Shown piece by piece: positions 28,248 through 37,469 of a DNA stretch of 64,000 nucleotides. How positions within the stretch are numbered: the stretch's first letter is position 1; each line of letters opens with the position of its first letter. Position numbers and translations under genes: made by a program. Source of the stretch: Lachnospiraceae bacterium (GTDB lineage: Bacteria > Bacillota > Clostridia > Lachnospirales > Lachnospiraceae); assembly GCA_024696005.1 (NCBI GenBank), contig JAILHF010000001.1:1-64000 (forward strand). Direction: 5' to 3'. A model generated the notes under the pieces. The model was not told where the DNA came from and searched no databases. It saw only the letters and a program-made list of their open reading frames with translations.

Positions 28248-28658
28248 ATGTTAAATGAATCAAGGATAAAACTGATGACCCGCATGGCTTCGTTCGAGGC
28301 CGGCGAGGGAAAGCGGAGCATGGCGATCGGAAGCTATTTCCGCGGCGACTATATCGCAAAAGAGATCATCAAATCCATCCTATACGGAACGGTGGCCTAC
28401 GGGATCGTGGTGGGACTGTATCTTGCCCACGATCTGGAGGAATTTATGGCCGGTCTGTACGAGATGGACTGGATCGCGTTTGGCAAAATGATCCTCTACC
28501 GCTACCTGGCCGTGATCGGGGCCTATTCCGTCGTCACATACATCGTGTATGTGGTGCGCTATCGCAGGGCGAGACGGAACCTGCGGATCTATTACAATAA
28601 TCTGCGCCGTCTGGGCTCCATGTACCGCAAGGAGTCCGGTGAAGACGGAAAACAATAG
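28248..28658 (+). CDS. small two-helix membrane protein, unrecognised
   Basis: A 136-residue protein beginning 3 bp after yvyF. Two transmembrane helices are visible: YGTVAYGIVVGLYLA (~45-62) and LAVIGAYSVVTYIVYVV (~85-103). A basic, Tyr/Arg-rich cytosolic tail follows. No family recognised. The tight spacing puts it in the comFC-yvyF transcript, and a hairpin terminator follows. Confidence 0.7.
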   Translation: MLNESRIKLMTRMASFEAGEGKRSMAIGSYFRGDYIAKEIIKSILYGTVAYGIVVGLYLAHDLEEFMAGLYEMDWIAFGKMILYRYLAVIGAYSVVTYIVYVVRYRRARRNLRIYYNNLRRLGSMYRKESGEDGKQ

Positions 28659-28705
28659 CTTGCGTCCGGCGGCCGGCAGGCCCCGGAAACGTGGCAAAAA
28701 GAGCT

Positions 28706-28752
28706 TGCCGTTCAGCCCGCCTCTGTCTGCGGGCCGGTATTTTTGAACGGCA
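28706..28752 (+). terminator. nested hairpin terminator
   Basis: The inner stem GCCCGC/GCGGGC (28,715-28,720 and 28,729-28,734) and outer arms TGCCGTTCA/TGAACGGCA (28,706-28,714 and 28,744-28,752) form a long structure with TTTTT after the inner stem. It separates the comFC-yvyF transcript from the cdaA operon. Confidence 0.6.
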
Positions 28753-28806
28753 GCAAAGAATAAACGCCTGTGCGGGATAAGACGGGCGTGATGAAGGACG
28801 GAAATC

Positions 28807-29961
28807 ATGGCACAATTACTGATGATACGGGAAAAGATCAAGAGCTTCTACAGCCGTTTTGAGGGCTTCTGCAAACCGGCACTGAAGTTTCTGCTGGCGC
28901 TGGTAACGCTGATGATCGTCAACAAGGGGATTCCCTTTGCTTCGGTACTCACATCGCTTCCGGTGATGCTGGTCCTGGCGCTGATATGCTCCTTCTTTCC
29001 GATGAACTTTATACTGGTCATCGGCGTGTTGGTGGTCCTTCTGCATCTGTATGCGCTGTCGCTGGAGACGGTGCTGATCACGGGCGTGTTCTTCCTTCTG
29101 ATGTTTTTGCTGTATTTCCGTTTTGCACCGAAGGATACGATCCTTCTGCTGCTGACGCCGATCTGCTTTACACTGAAGATCCCTTATGTGGTCCCGATCT
29201 GTGCGGGGCTGGTGGGAAGCCCTGTTTCCGTGATCTCCACGGGATGCGGTGTGGTGAGCTGGCATCTGCTGCACTATATCGCGGAGAACAAGAGCAGCCT
29301 GATGACCCAGGAGTCGGATCCGATCTTCCAGCTGGATAAGCTGCGCGTGCTGATCGACGCCCTTTTGAACAACCGTGAGATGCAGGTGCTTGTGGCGGCC
29401 TTTGCCGTTACGATCCTCTGCGTTTACATCATCCGGCGTCTGCCGGTGGACCATTGTTGGACCATCGCCATGATCACCGGCATGCTGATCGACATCGTCG
29501 TGATCCTGGTGGGCGACCTGCGTTTCGAGACAAGGATCTCCATTCCCGGGCTGATCATCGGAAGCCTTGTGGCTCTCGCGGTGGCGGTGGTATTGCAGTT
29601 CTTCGTGTTTAATGTGGATTATACAAGGACCGAACGGGTGCAATTTGAGGACGATGAATACTATTACTATGTGAAGGCCGTCCCGAAGAATTCTGTCTCG
29701 CTTGCAGACCGCAAGGTCAAAAAGATCAAGGGGAGAGAGAAGCCCGGAACCCCTGCCTCCGCAGAAGGGGGCACGGAAAAGGAGCGAAGGGATTCACCGG
29801 AATACCGGGTGAGAAGGAGCAAGGCGACGATAGAGCAGGAAAGCAGGAAAACGCCGCCGCTTAGGGAAGAAACGCTTCAGGATATTTCCGGCAGCGTGGC
29901 ACGCAATAAAAACCGTACCAAACGCATTATTTTGCCGGAGGATACAGACCAGAATACATGA
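28807..29961 (+). CDS. multi-pass membrane protein upstream of cdaA, unrecognised
   Basis: The 384-residue protein has about eight to nine hydrophobic segments between residues ~25 and 278 (for example VMLVLALICSFFPMNFILVIGVLVVLL, written here only as a location near 60-85). A charged cytosolic tail of ~105 residues follows, rich in Lys, Arg and Glu. No family is recognised. Its stop overlaps the cdaA start by 4 bp, so it is translated together with the diadenylate cyclase. A role in c-di-AMP signalling or in envelope or osmotic function is inferred from position only. Confidence 0.7.
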   Translation: MAQLLMIREKIKSFYSRFEGFCKPALKFLLALVTLMIVNKGIPFASVLTSLPVMLVLALICSFFPMNFILVIGVLVVLLHLYALSLETVLITGVFFLLMFLLYFRFAPKDTILLLLTPICFTLKIPYVVPICAGLVGSPVSVISTGCGVVSWHLLHYIAENKSSLMTQESDPIFQLDKLRVLIDALLNNREMQVLVAAFAVTILCVYIIRRLPVDHCWTIAMITGMLIDIVVILVGDLRFETRISIPGLIIGSLVALAVAVVLQFFVFNVDYTRTERVQFEDDEYYYYVKAVPKNSVSLADRKVKKIKGREKPGTPASAEGGTEKERRDSPEYRVRRSKATIEQESRKTPPLREETLQDISGSVARNKNRTKRIILPEDTDQNT

Positions 29962-30866
29962 TCAATCGGCTGTCACTGTTTGTACAAGATTATATCGAGA
30001 ACATCCATATGCCGAGGATACGGATCACGGATATCATTGAGATCCTGATCATATCCTTTCTGGTGTATCACATCATGCTGTGGGTGCGCGGAACAAAGGC
30101 CTGGTCCCTGCTGAAGGGGCTTATCGTGATCCTGGGCTTTTTGCTTCTTGCGGGCCTTTTCAACATGTCCACGATCCTCTGGATCGCCGAGAAGAGTCTT
30201 TCGATGATGGTGATCGCCATCGTTGTCGTCCTGCAGCCCGAACTTCGAAGGGCGCTTGAGCAGCTGGGGCAGAAAAACATCATCTTTTCCTTCCTCAACA
30301 GCGATTCGTCCAAGCAGAAGGGGCGCTATTCCGACCATACCATAGACGAGATCGTGAAGGCATCCTTTGCCATGGGCAGGGTGAAGACCGGTGCGCTGAT
30401 GGTGCTGGAACGCAACGAGTCGCTGGCCGAGTATGAAAAGACCGGGATCGCCATTGATGCGGCGGTTTCCAGCCAGCTTCTGATCAACATCTTTGAGCAC
30501 AACACCCCGCTTCATGACGGGGCTGTGATATTCAGGGGCGATCGCATCGTTTCCGCCACCTGCTATCTGCCTTTGTCCGACAACCGCATGCTCAGCAAGG
30601 CTCTGGGAACCAGACACCGTGCCGGCGTGGGCATTTCGGAGGCAACGGATTCCCTTACCGTGATCGTATCCGAAGAGAACGGCAAGGTGAGCGTGGCATA
30701 CGGAGGGGAGCTCTTCGGTTCCCTTACCCAGGAAAAACTGCGGGAAAAACTGGAGATGATCCAGGACAAGCCCCACGAAGAAACGAAAAAACAGGGCGTA
30801 GGCTGGCTACGGCCCCGGAAAGGAGCGCACAATGATAAAAAAGCTGACGCAGAATCTGGGTCTTAA
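29958..30866 (+). CDS. cdaA: membrane diadenylate cyclase
   Basis: A 302-residue enzyme making c-di-AMP from two ATP. Three N-terminal membrane helices (~25-100) are followed by the DAC domain with the DGA motif (HDGAVIF, ~178) and the RHR motif (GTRHRAGVGISE, ~213). It overlaps cdaR by 35 bp, the standard cdaA-cdaR arrangement in Firmicutes; glmM lies 13 kb away rather than adjacent. The C-terminal ~25 residues form a basic tail not typical of CdaA, perhaps because the overlap with cdaR extends it. Confidence 0.95.
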   Translation: MINRLSLFVQDYIENIHMPRIRITDIIEILIISFLVYHIMLWVRGTKAWSLLKGLIVILGFLLLAGLFNMSTILWIAEKSLSMMVIAIVVVLQPELRRALEQLGQKNIIFSFLNSDSSKQKGRYSDHTIDEIVKASFAMGRVKTGALMVLERNESLAEYEKTGIAIDAAVSSQLLINIFEHNTPLHDGAVIFRGDRIVSATCYLPLSDNRMLSKALGTRHRAGVGISEATDSLTVIVSEENGKVSVAYGGELFGSLTQEKLREKLEMIQDKPHEETKKQGVGWLRPRKGAHNDKKADAESGS

Positions 30867-32154
30867 GCTTCTGGCGCTCCTGGTATCCTTTGCGCTGTGG
30901 CTGATCATCATCAACTATGCCGATCCGGTGGTCAGCACCTCCTTCAGCAACGTTCGGGTGGAGATCGTGAACGCCGACAGCCTCACTTCAAAGGGCAAGG
31001 TGTACGAGATCCTCAATGACAGCGACACGGTCAATGTGGAAGTGTTCGGAAAGCGCTCCGTCTTGGAAAGCCTTAGCTTTGAAAACATACATGCCGTGGC
31101 GGACCTGGAAGGCATCACGATCATGAACACCGTGGCGATCCAGGTGACATCCAGCAAGAACAATGACCAGCTGGACCGCATTGCCCAGAGCAGGGCGGCC
31201 CTGGAACTGTCCGTGGAAAACCTGCGGGAGATCCCGCTTACCGTAAGTGTTGTCACCGCCGGTGTGCCTGCGGAGGGGTATATCAAGGGTGATGTGACCC
31301 AGACCCAGAACATCGTTCGTGTTTCCGGGCCGGAGTCCGTGGTCGAGAGGATCTCGCGGGCGGCCTGCTCGGTGAACGTGGAAGGACGCAGTTCCGACCT
31401 GTCGACCAGTGCGGACATCCATCTTTTCGATGCGGCCGGTGACCTTGTGACGCACAGAAACCTGAAGATGAACATTTCGGCCATCAACGTGGGCGTGGAG
31501 ATCCTCCCGACCAAGGCGGTGGATATCGTATACTATACCTCCGGAAATCCGGCAGAAGGCTATACCGTGGTCGGCAAGCCTTCGGCGGAACGCACGGCGG
31601 TCTATATCGCGGGCAGGTCATCGGCCCTGTCGGGGATCGATTCTCTGGTGGTGCCCGGGGCGGCGCTTAGCGTGGAGGGCGCCAGCGAAAGCTTCTCCCG
31701 CCAACTGGATCTGAAGGAGTTCCTTCCGAGCGACGTCCGTCTGGTGGTCGATGATGTGGAAGGATTTGACGGAAACATCGATGTGAACGTTGTCATCGAA
31801 GCGCTTGTGAACAGAAGCTTCAATATCCCCATCCGCAATCTGGTGGCGACCGGCATTCCCGAGGGCTATGAAGCCGAGGTGCTGGTCCCGGCCGGGGAAG
31901 AGGAGACGGGAGAGGAAGAAGACAGGCCTGTTTATCTGCGCATCCGCCTGAGCGGCGTCGAGAGCAGCTTCGACGGGTTGATCGGAACCAACATCAAGGC
32001 GACCATCGATGTGGCGGCTTATCTGGAGCAGAACCACATCACGGAGCCCGAGGAAGGGATCTACCAGATCGCGGTGGAGCCGGAGCTTCCGGATGACCTG
32101 GAACCGCTGGAAGTTTATTATGTGGATGTGCGCCTGAAAAAGACGGAAGAGTAA
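30832..32154 (+). CDS. cdaR: CdaR, YbbR-domain regulator of CdaA
   Basis: A 440-residue extracytoplasmic protein anchored by one N-terminal helix (LKLLALLVSFALWLIIINY, residues ~10-28). It is followed by YbbR-type repeats with the recurring pattern (I/V)PLTVSV..G.P.EGY and VRVSGPESVV. CdaR binds and modulates the membrane cyclase encoded just upstream. An AAGGAG ribosome site lies inside the end of cdaA. Residues ~365-380 are an acidic insertion. Confidence 0.92.
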   Translation: MIKKLTQNLGLKLLALLVSFALWLIIINYADPVVSTSFSNVRVEIVNADSLTSKGKVYEILNDSDTVNVEVFGKRSVLESLSFENIHAVADLEGITIMNTVAIQVTSSKNNDQLDRIAQSRAALELSVENLREIPLTVSVVTAGVPAEGYIKGDVTQTQNIVRVSGPESVVERISRAACSVNVEGRSSDLSTSADIHLFDAAGDLVTHRNLKMNISAINVGVEILPTKAVDIVYYTSGNPAEGYTVVGKPSAERTAVYIAGRSSALSGIDSLVVPGAALSVEGASESFSRQLDLKEFLPSDVRLVVDDVEGFDGNIDVNVVIEALVNRSFNIPIRNLVATGIPEGYEAEVLVPAGEEETGEEEDRPVYLRIRLSGVESSFDGLIGTNIKATIDVAAYLEQNHITEPEEGIYQIAVEPELPDDLEPLEVYYVDVRLKKTEE

Positions 32155-32222
32155 ATGTTGCTGTTAAGTCCCGAGCCGCGAACTCCGCTGCGTGGCTGCG
32201 GGCCAATGCTTTGGCCGGCAGG

Positions 32223-32303
32223 CTTGCCGCCCATCGGAGAAGCCGATTATGAATGGCGGCAAGCGCGTTGCGTTCAGTGGCTGGCTAGCCACTGAAAAGC
32301 AAC
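32223..32303. other. two strong consecutive hairpins after cdaR
   Basis: First hairpin: CTTGCCGCC (32,223-32,231) with GGCGGCAAG (32,255-32,263). Second: GTTGC and TTCAGTGGC (32,267-32,281) with GCCACTGAA and GCAAC (32,288-32,303), with a 6-nt loop. No T tract follows. They may terminate the cdaA-cdaR transcript or be an intergenic structured element. Confidence 0.5.
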
Positions 32304-32318
32304 GAGTAAAAGACAGGC

Positions 32319-32348
32319 TTGTAAAGAACGCCTTTTTGGTGCTATAAT
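32319..32348 (+). promoter_or_regulatory. promoter of the HPr gene and leuA
   Basis: TTGTAA (32,319-32,324), an 18-base spacer and a perfect TATAAT (32,343-32,348). No T-box or leucine-rich leader is visible. Confidence 0.65.
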
Positions 32349-32405
32349 ATTTAGTGCTTTTGGGGTTATGGGGTTAAAACGATAAAATGATTGGAGGAAG
32401 TGCCG

Positions 32406-32669
32406 ATGGTAAGGCAGAAGGTCACGATCAAGAACCCGACCGGTCTGCATCTGCGTCCTGCGGGAAATCTCTGCAAGGAAGCGATGAAATTCCGGTCCAT
32501 GACCACTTTCACGTTCCGTGACAATACGGCAAACGCAAAGAGCGTTCTCAGCGTTCTGGGCGCCTGCGTAAAGTGCGGGGATGAAGTGGAGCTGATCTGC
32601 GAGGGCGAAGACGAGGAAGAGGCATTGGAGAGCCTTGTCCGCGCCATTGAAAGCGGGTTGGGGGAATAA
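32406..32669 (+). CDS. ptsH: HPr-family phosphocarrier protein
   Basis: An 87-residue protein with the phosphoacceptor motif GLHLRPAG, in which His15 accepts phosphate from Enzyme I. It also has a Ser46 after NAK, the HPr-kinase site region. The ATG at 32,406 has GGAGG upstream; the TTG at 32,391 overlaps that site. It may be the general PTS carrier or a Crh/NPr-like regulatory paralogue. No ptsI is adjacent; leuA follows after 21 bp. Confidence 0.85.
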   Translation: MVRQKVTIKNPTGLHLRPAGNLCKEAMKFRSMTTFTFRDNTANAKSVLSVLGACVKCGDEVELICEGEDEEEALESLVRAIESGLGE

Positions 32670-32690
32670 CAACGGAAAGAGGATGAGACA

Positions 32691-34367
32691 ATGTTAAATT
32701 ACAAACGTTACCAGCGGGTGCCCGTAGATCCTTATCCGGAGCGTAAATGGCCGGACAGACAGATAGAGGCGGCACCGGTATGGTGCAGTGTGGACTTGAG
32801 AGACGGTAATCAGGCTTTGATCGATCCGATGATCGTGTCGGAGAAGATCGAGTTTTTTAATTTTCTGGTAAAGATCGGTTTCAAGGAGATCGAAGTCGGT
32901 TTCCCGGCCGCCAGCCAGATCGAATATGATTTCCTTCGCCAGCTGGTGGATCGCAGGATGATCCCCGATGACGTGAAGGTTCAGGTGCTGGCCCAGTGCC
33001 GCGAGGAACAGATCATTCGCAGCTTTGAGGCGATCAAGGGCACGAAAAAAGCAATCATGCACATCTACAATTCCACTTCCACGCTGCAGCGTGACGTTGT
33101 GTTCAAGGCGAGCAAGGAAGAGGTCAAGGAGATCGCCCTCAAGGGAACCCGTATGGTGATGGATCACCTGAAGGATTATGACGGGGAAGTGACGCTGGAG
33201 TATTCTCCGGAGAGCTTTACCGGGACGGAGCTGGATTATGCGCTGGAAGTGTGCAACGCGGTGATCGATCTCTGGGGCCCCACCAAGGAGCATCCCATGA
33301 TCATCAACCTTCCTTCCACGGTGGAAATGACCACACCCAATGCTTTTGCGGACCGCATCGAGTTCATGTGCGATCATCTGCACAATCGTGAAGCGGTCAT
33401 CGTGAGCGTGCATCCCCACAATGACCGGGGAACCGGCGTGGCTGCGGCGGAGCTGTCGCTGCTTGCCGGCGCGGACCGCATTGAGGGCACGCTTTTCGGA
33501 AACGGAGAGCGTACCGGAAACGTGGACATCATCAATCTGGCCTACAACATGTTCTCCCAGGGGATCGACTGCAAACTGGAGCTGGATGACATCCGGGCCG
33601 CCGCGGAGCTTTACGAGCGCTGCTGCAAGATCCCGATCCATCCCCGCCATCCTTACGCGGGCAAGCTGGTATTCACCGCTTTTTCGGGCAGCCATCAGGA
33701 TGCCATCAACAAGGGCGTTCATGCGATGCAGGAACGGAAGAGCGAGATCTGGCAGGTGCCTTACCTGACCATCGATCCTGCCGACATCGGCAGGGAGTAC
33801 GAACCCATCGTCCGGATCAATTCCCAGTCCGGCAAGGGCGGCGTGGCTTTCGTGATGGAAAGCTACTTCGGCTTCAAGCTGCCCAAGCCCATGCAGAGGG
33901 AATTTGCGGATGTGATACAGTCGCTTTCGGAAAAGCAGGGCGAGGTTTCGCCCGAGACCGTCATGGAGAAGTTCCGTGAGGAGTATCTCCTGAAGAACGA
34001 GCCGATCCATTTCCGCAAGCTGAAGGTGGACGACCTTTCCGGCGAGACGGAGTCGGAATTCGATACCGGCGTACATGTGACCTACACGGATCACGATTTT
34101 GAGAAGACCTTTGACGCAGTGGGCAACGGCCCGCTGGATGCGGTCCTGCGCGGCCTGAAGGAAACCTTCGGCGTCCGGGTGAAGATCCTGGATTACGAGG
34201 AGCACGCCCTGCAGAGCGGTTCCAACTCGCAGGCAGCGGCTTATATCCATATGTTGAACGAAGAAAACGGCGACGTGACCTATGGCGTGGGCGTGAGCTC
34301 GAACATCACCCGTGCCTCCGTCCGTGCCATCTTTTCGGCGCTGAACCGCCTGCATCTGGGAGAATGA
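32691..34367 (+). CDS. leuA: 2-isopropylmalate synthase (long form)
   Basis: A 558-residue enzyme that condenses acetyl-CoA with 2-oxoisovalerate, the first step of leucine synthesis. The catalytic DLRDGNQA motif (~38), SVHPHNDRGTG (~240) and FGNGERTGN are present. The C-terminal ~130 residues form the LeuA dimer or leucine-binding domain. Length and start agree with the LeuA2 type of Actinobacteria and some Clostridia. Other leu genes are not adjacent. Confidence 0.95.
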   Translation: MLNYKRYQRVPVDPYPERKWPDRQIEAAPVWCSVDLRDGNQALIDPMIVSEKIEFFNFLVKIGFKEIEVGFPAASQIEYDFLRQLVDRRMIPDDVKVQVLAQCREEQIIRSFEAIKGTKKAIMHIYNSTSTLQRDVVFKASKEEVKEIALKGTRMVMDHLKDYDGEVTLEYSPESFTGTELDYALEVCNAVIDLWGPTKEHPMIINLPSTVEMTTPNAFADRIEFMCDHLHNREAVIVSVHPHNDRGTGVAAAELSLLAGADRIEGTLFGNGERTGNVDIINLAYNMFSQGIDCKLELDDIRAAAELYERCCKIPIHPRHPYAGKLVFTAFSGSHQDAINKGVHAMQERKSEIWQVPYLTIDPADIGREYEPIVRINSQSGKGGVAFVMESYFGFKLPKPMQREFADVIQSLSEKQGEVSPETVMEKFREEYLLKNEPIHFRKLKVDDLSGETESEFDTGVHVTYTDHDFEKTFDAVGNGPLDAVLRGLKETFGVRVKILDYEEHALQSGSNSQAAAYIHMLNEENGDVTYGVGVSSNITRASVRAIFSALNRLHLGE

Positions 34368-34370
34368 GAA

Positions 34371-35222
34371 ATGGCCTGTAAGCTTATGGTGACCGGCTGC
34401 AACGGTCAGCTCGGAAGAGCGATCCGCAGCCTGACGGAAGAAGGAACGGAATTCACCTATCTGGGAACGGATGTGGAGGATCTGGACATCACGGATCTGG
34501 AGAGCGTGATCGCTTATGTGAAGAGCAATCAGCCGGATGTGATCGTCAACTGCGCCGCGGCTACCAATGTGGACGGCTGCGAAAAGGACGAGGACGGGGC
34601 TTTCCGGATCAACGCCATCGGGCCGCGGAATCTGGCCATCGCTTCGGCGGAATGCGGCTGCAGGCTCATCCATATTTCGACGGATTATGTGTTCCCCGGA
34701 GACGGGAGCAGCCCCTATACCGAATTTGACACGCCTGCGCCCAAGAGCGCCTACGGCAGGAGCAAGCTGGCCGGAGAGGTCTTTGTCCGGCAGTTCGCAA
34801 AGGAATGGTTCATCATCCGCACGGCCTGGCTGTACGGGGACGGAAAGAATTTTGTGCGCACCATGCTTTCGCTCGCCGAAAAGAACGACACGATCGGTGT
34901 GGTGGATGACCAGCTCGGGAATCCCACGTCCGCGATGGAACTGGCAAGAGCCGTGCTCGGCCTGGCGCCCACGCGCTGCTACGGGATCTATCACGGCACC
35001 TGTGAAGGGATCTGCAGCTGGGCGGAATTCACGGAAGAGATCTTCCGTCTGAAGGGGCTTTCGACGAAGGTGGAGCATATCAGCTCCGAAGAGTACAAGA
35101 GACGTTTTCCGGCGTCAGCGGACAGACCGGCGTATTCGGCGCTGGAGAACAAAATGTTTGCTTTGAATACGGAGATACGTTTCCGGCATTGGAAAGACGC
35201 GCTGCGCGAATACCTGAGCTGA
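34371..35222 (+). CDS. rfbD: dTDP-4-dehydrorhamnose reductase
   Basis: A 283-residue short-chain dehydrogenase that reduces dTDP-4-keto-L-rhamnose to dTDP-L-rhamnose. The nucleotide loop VTGCNGQLG, HISTDYVFPGDG and the YGRSKLAGE catalytic Tyr/Lys are visible. rfbA, rfbB and rfbC are not in the window. It starts 3 bp after leuA and abuts the convergent yuiD gene. It opens the polysaccharide cluster. Confidence 0.92.
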   Translation: MACKLMVTGCNGQLGRAIRSLTEEGTEFTYLGTDVEDLDITDLESVIAYVKSNQPDVIVNCAAATNVDGCEKDEDGAFRINAIGPRNLAIASAECGCRLIHISTDYVFPGDGSSPYTEFDTPAPKSAYGRSKLAGEVFVRQFAKEWFIIRTAWLYGDGKNFVRTMLSLAEKNDTIGVVDDQLGNPTSAMELARAVLGLAPTRCYGIYHGTCEGICSWAEFTEEIFRLKGLSTKVEHISSEEYKRRFPASADRPAYSALENKMFALNTEIRFRHWKDALREYLS

Positions 35223-35699
35223 TCAGGGGAATACCTGCGTGCACATCAGGGTGGCGATGCCGATGCCGATCACGATGCCTGCAGCCACCTGGGAAGGTGT
35301 GTGACCGAGAAATTCTTTCAGACGGTCATCGGGAGAAAGCGTGTTCCAGTCGATCTGATCCATTTTTTCCATGGTATCCATCATCTCATTCAGGACCTGG
35401 GCGTGTCTTCCGGCCTGACGGCGGATCCCGAGGGCATCGTACATCACGATGATGGCCAGGGAAGCGGCCAGGGCGAATTCAACGGAGGAAGGCCCGCATT
35501 TACAGAAAACGGCTGTGGCCAGTCCGCAGACGGTCGCGGAATGAGAACTCGGCATGCCGCCCGTGCCGATCAGACGCTCGGCTACAAAGGTGCGGGCGAC
35601 AACGGTATGTATGATCGTTTTTGCTATCTGGGCTACAAACCATGAAGCAACGGAAGACATCAGTATCGGGTTATGAAACAGATCGTATAAGTAGTGCAT
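35223..35699 (-). CDS. yuiD: YuiD/DUF212 membrane protein (divergent PAP2 family)
   Basis: A 158-residue membrane protein with the family signature GGMPSSHSATVCGLATAV and VMYDALGIRRQAGRHA, and four to five hydrophobic segments. The family resembles PAP2 phosphatases, but its substrate is not established. It is the only - strand gene in the polysaccharide region and converges on rfbD with no spacer. Confidence 0.88.
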   Translation of the reverse strand: MHYLYDLFHNPILMSSVASWFVAQIAKTIIHTVVARTFVAERLIGTGGMPSSHSATVCGLATAVFCKCGPSSVEFALAASLAIIVMYDALGIRRQAGRHAQVLNEMMDTMEKMDQIDWNTLSPDDRLKEFLGHTPSQVAAGIVIGIGIATLMCTQVFP

Positions 35700-35749
35700 A
35701 TGTTCATTATATCGGTCGGGAATAAAAAACGCAAGGAGGATTTACGGAG

Positions 35750-36709
35750 ATGGCAGCAATACAGAAAAGTGACAAGATCTATGTCGCGGGACACCGCGGA
35801 CTGGTCGGGAGCGCAATTGTCCGCTCACTGAAGAGAAGCGGATATGAAAATATCATCGGGCGCACGCATGCGGAACTGGACCTTGTGGAGCAGCAGGCCG
35901 TGCGTGACTTTTTTGCGAAAGAGCGTCCGGATGTGGTGGTACTGGCAGCAGCCAAGGTGGGCGGCATCAATGCGAACAACACGGCGCCTGCCGAGTTTGC
36001 ATACAGCAACATGCAGATCCAGTGCAACGTGATCGAGTGCTGTCATCAGTACAAGGTCAAAAAGCTGCTCTTTCTGGGCAGTACCTGCATCTATCCCCGC
36101 ATGGCACCCCAGCCGATCCCGGAGAGCGCTTTGCTGACGGGACCGCTCGAGACGACAAACGAAGCCTATGCCATCGCCAAGATCTCCGGTCTGGAGATGT
36201 GCAAGTTTTACAAGAGACAGTACGGCGACGATTTCATCAGCTGCATGCCGACGAACCTTTACGGCCCGCATGACAATTACGAGCTGCAGGGCTCCCATGT
36301 GCTTCCGGCCATGATCCGCAAGTTCCATGAGGCAAAGATGAACGGTGCTGCGAGCGTCGAACTCTGGGGAACGGGAAGCCCGCTTCGTGAATTCCTTTAT
36401 GTGGATGACATGGCGGATGCCTGTGTTTTCCTTCTCGAAAATTATGACGGAGAAGAGCACGTGAACATCGGTACCGGAAAAGAACTGACGATACGGGAGC
36501 TGGCGGAGCTGATCAAGCGCACCGTCGGTTTCGAGGGCGAGATCGTCTGGAACAGCAGCATGCCGGACGGAACACCCCGAAAGCTCACGGATGTGTCAAA
36601 GCTTCATGCGATGGGCTTCATGCACAAGGTGGAGCTGGAAGAGGGCGTAAAGCTTGCCTATGAATGGTTCAAGGAGAACATCAAAGACGCCCGCATGGAT
36701 AAGCGCTGA
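35750..36709 (+). CDS. fcl: GDP-L-fucose synthase
   Basis: A 319-residue NADPH-dependent epimerase/reductase that makes GDP-L-fucose. GHRGLVGSA (Rossmann loop), [13 protein letters not shown], the YAIAKISG Tyr/Lys pair and NLYGPHDNY are characteristic. GDP-mannose 4,6-dehydratase, its usual partner, is not in the window. It has a ribosome site AAGGAGG. Its stop overlaps the next glycosyltransferase start, so fucose is probably built into the polymer made here. Confidence 0.93.
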   Translation: MAAIQKSDKIYVAGHRGLVGSAIVRSLKRSGYENIIGRTHAELDLVEQQAVRDFFAKERPDVVVLAAAKVGGINANNTAPAEFAYSNMQIQCNVIECCHQYKVKKLLFLGSTCIYPRMAPQPIPESALLTGPLETTNEAYAIAKISGLEMCKFYKRQYGDDFISCMPTNLYGPHDNYELQGSHVLPAMIRKFHEAKMNGAASVELWGTGSPLREFLYVDDMADACVFLLENYDGEEHVNIGTGKELTIRELAELIKRTVGFEGEIVWNSSMPDGTPRKLTDVSKLHAMGFMHKVELEEGVKLAYEWFKENIKDARMDKR

Positions 36710-37467
36710 TGCCCATGGAAGAGCTTGTAAGCATTGTTATTCCCGTGCATAACGCAGAAAAGTATCTGGAGCAGACGGTAGAAAGCGTTCTGCAGCAGAG
36801 CTATGGGGATTATGAGCTCATTCTGGTGGAAGACGGGAGCACGGACGGCAGCGCGGAGCTGATGCGCGAGCTCGCAAAAAAGGACAAACGGATACGGATT
36901 CTTGTGAACGGGGAACCGCACGGAGCCTGCCATGCCCGGAACACCGGGATCAGGGCGGCCAAGGGGCGCTATCTTGCCTATCTGGATGCGGATGACCTGT
37001 GGCACAAAGAGAAGCTGAAAAGGACGCTGCGCTTCCTCAAAAAGGAAGACGCGTCCTTTGTGTTTACCAATTATGAATTCGGGGACGAGAACGCGAACGG
37101 CACGGGTAAGGTGGTGCATGTGCCGTCGACGCTGGATTACAGGCATGCGCTGACGCGCACGGTGATCTTTACTTCCACCGTGATGCTGGACATGAAAAAG
37201 CTCGGCAAAAAGATCATCCTGATGCCGGATATTCCCAGCGAAGATACAGCCTGCTGGTGGCAGATCCTGAAGAGCGGTGTTTCGGCACGCGGGCTGAACG
37301 CAAACCTTGTGACTTACCGTCGCCCGGCGAACAGCCTGTCTTCGAACAAAGTGGAAGCTGTGCGGCGGATCTGGAAGCTGTATCGTGAGCAGGAAGGGCT
37401 CGGGGTGCTCCGTTCGTTCTTCTGCCTGTGCGGCTGGGCATTTCGTGCCACGGTGAGAAGGATCTAG
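36709..37467 (+). CDS. family 2 glycosyltransferase
   Basis: A 252-residue GT-A enzyme: SIVIPVHNAEKYLEQTVESV at the N-terminus, LVEDGSTDGS for nucleotide binding, and ARNTGIRAAKGRYLAYLDADD as the DxD region. It has no membrane helices. The sugar donor is not predictable from sequence. It is coupled to fcl by a 1-bp overlap and followed 2 bp later by another glycosyltransferase. Confidence 0.9.
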   Translation: MPMEELVSIVIPVHNAEKYLEQTVESVLQQSYGDYELILVEDGSTDGSAELMRELAKKDKRIRILVNGEPHGACHARNTGIRAAKGRYLAYLDADDLWHKEKLKRTLRFLKKEDASFVFTNYEFGDENANGTGKVVHVPSTLDYRHALTRTVIFTSTVMLDMKKLGKKIILMPDIPSEDTACWWQILKSGVSARGLNANLVTYRRPANSLSSNKVEAVRRIWKLYREQEGLGVLRSFFCLCGWAFRATVRRI

Positions 37468-37469
37468 GG

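Noticed and set aside
32158..32405. T-box or leader peptide control of leuA
   Set aside because: No T-box sequence or leucine codon run is visible; only generic hairpins and a promoter.
32694..35078. 794-codon - strand frame opposite leuA and rfbD
   Set aside because: Its composition is typical of antisense translation (His/Arg/Leu-rich), and it spans two unmistakable + strand genes.
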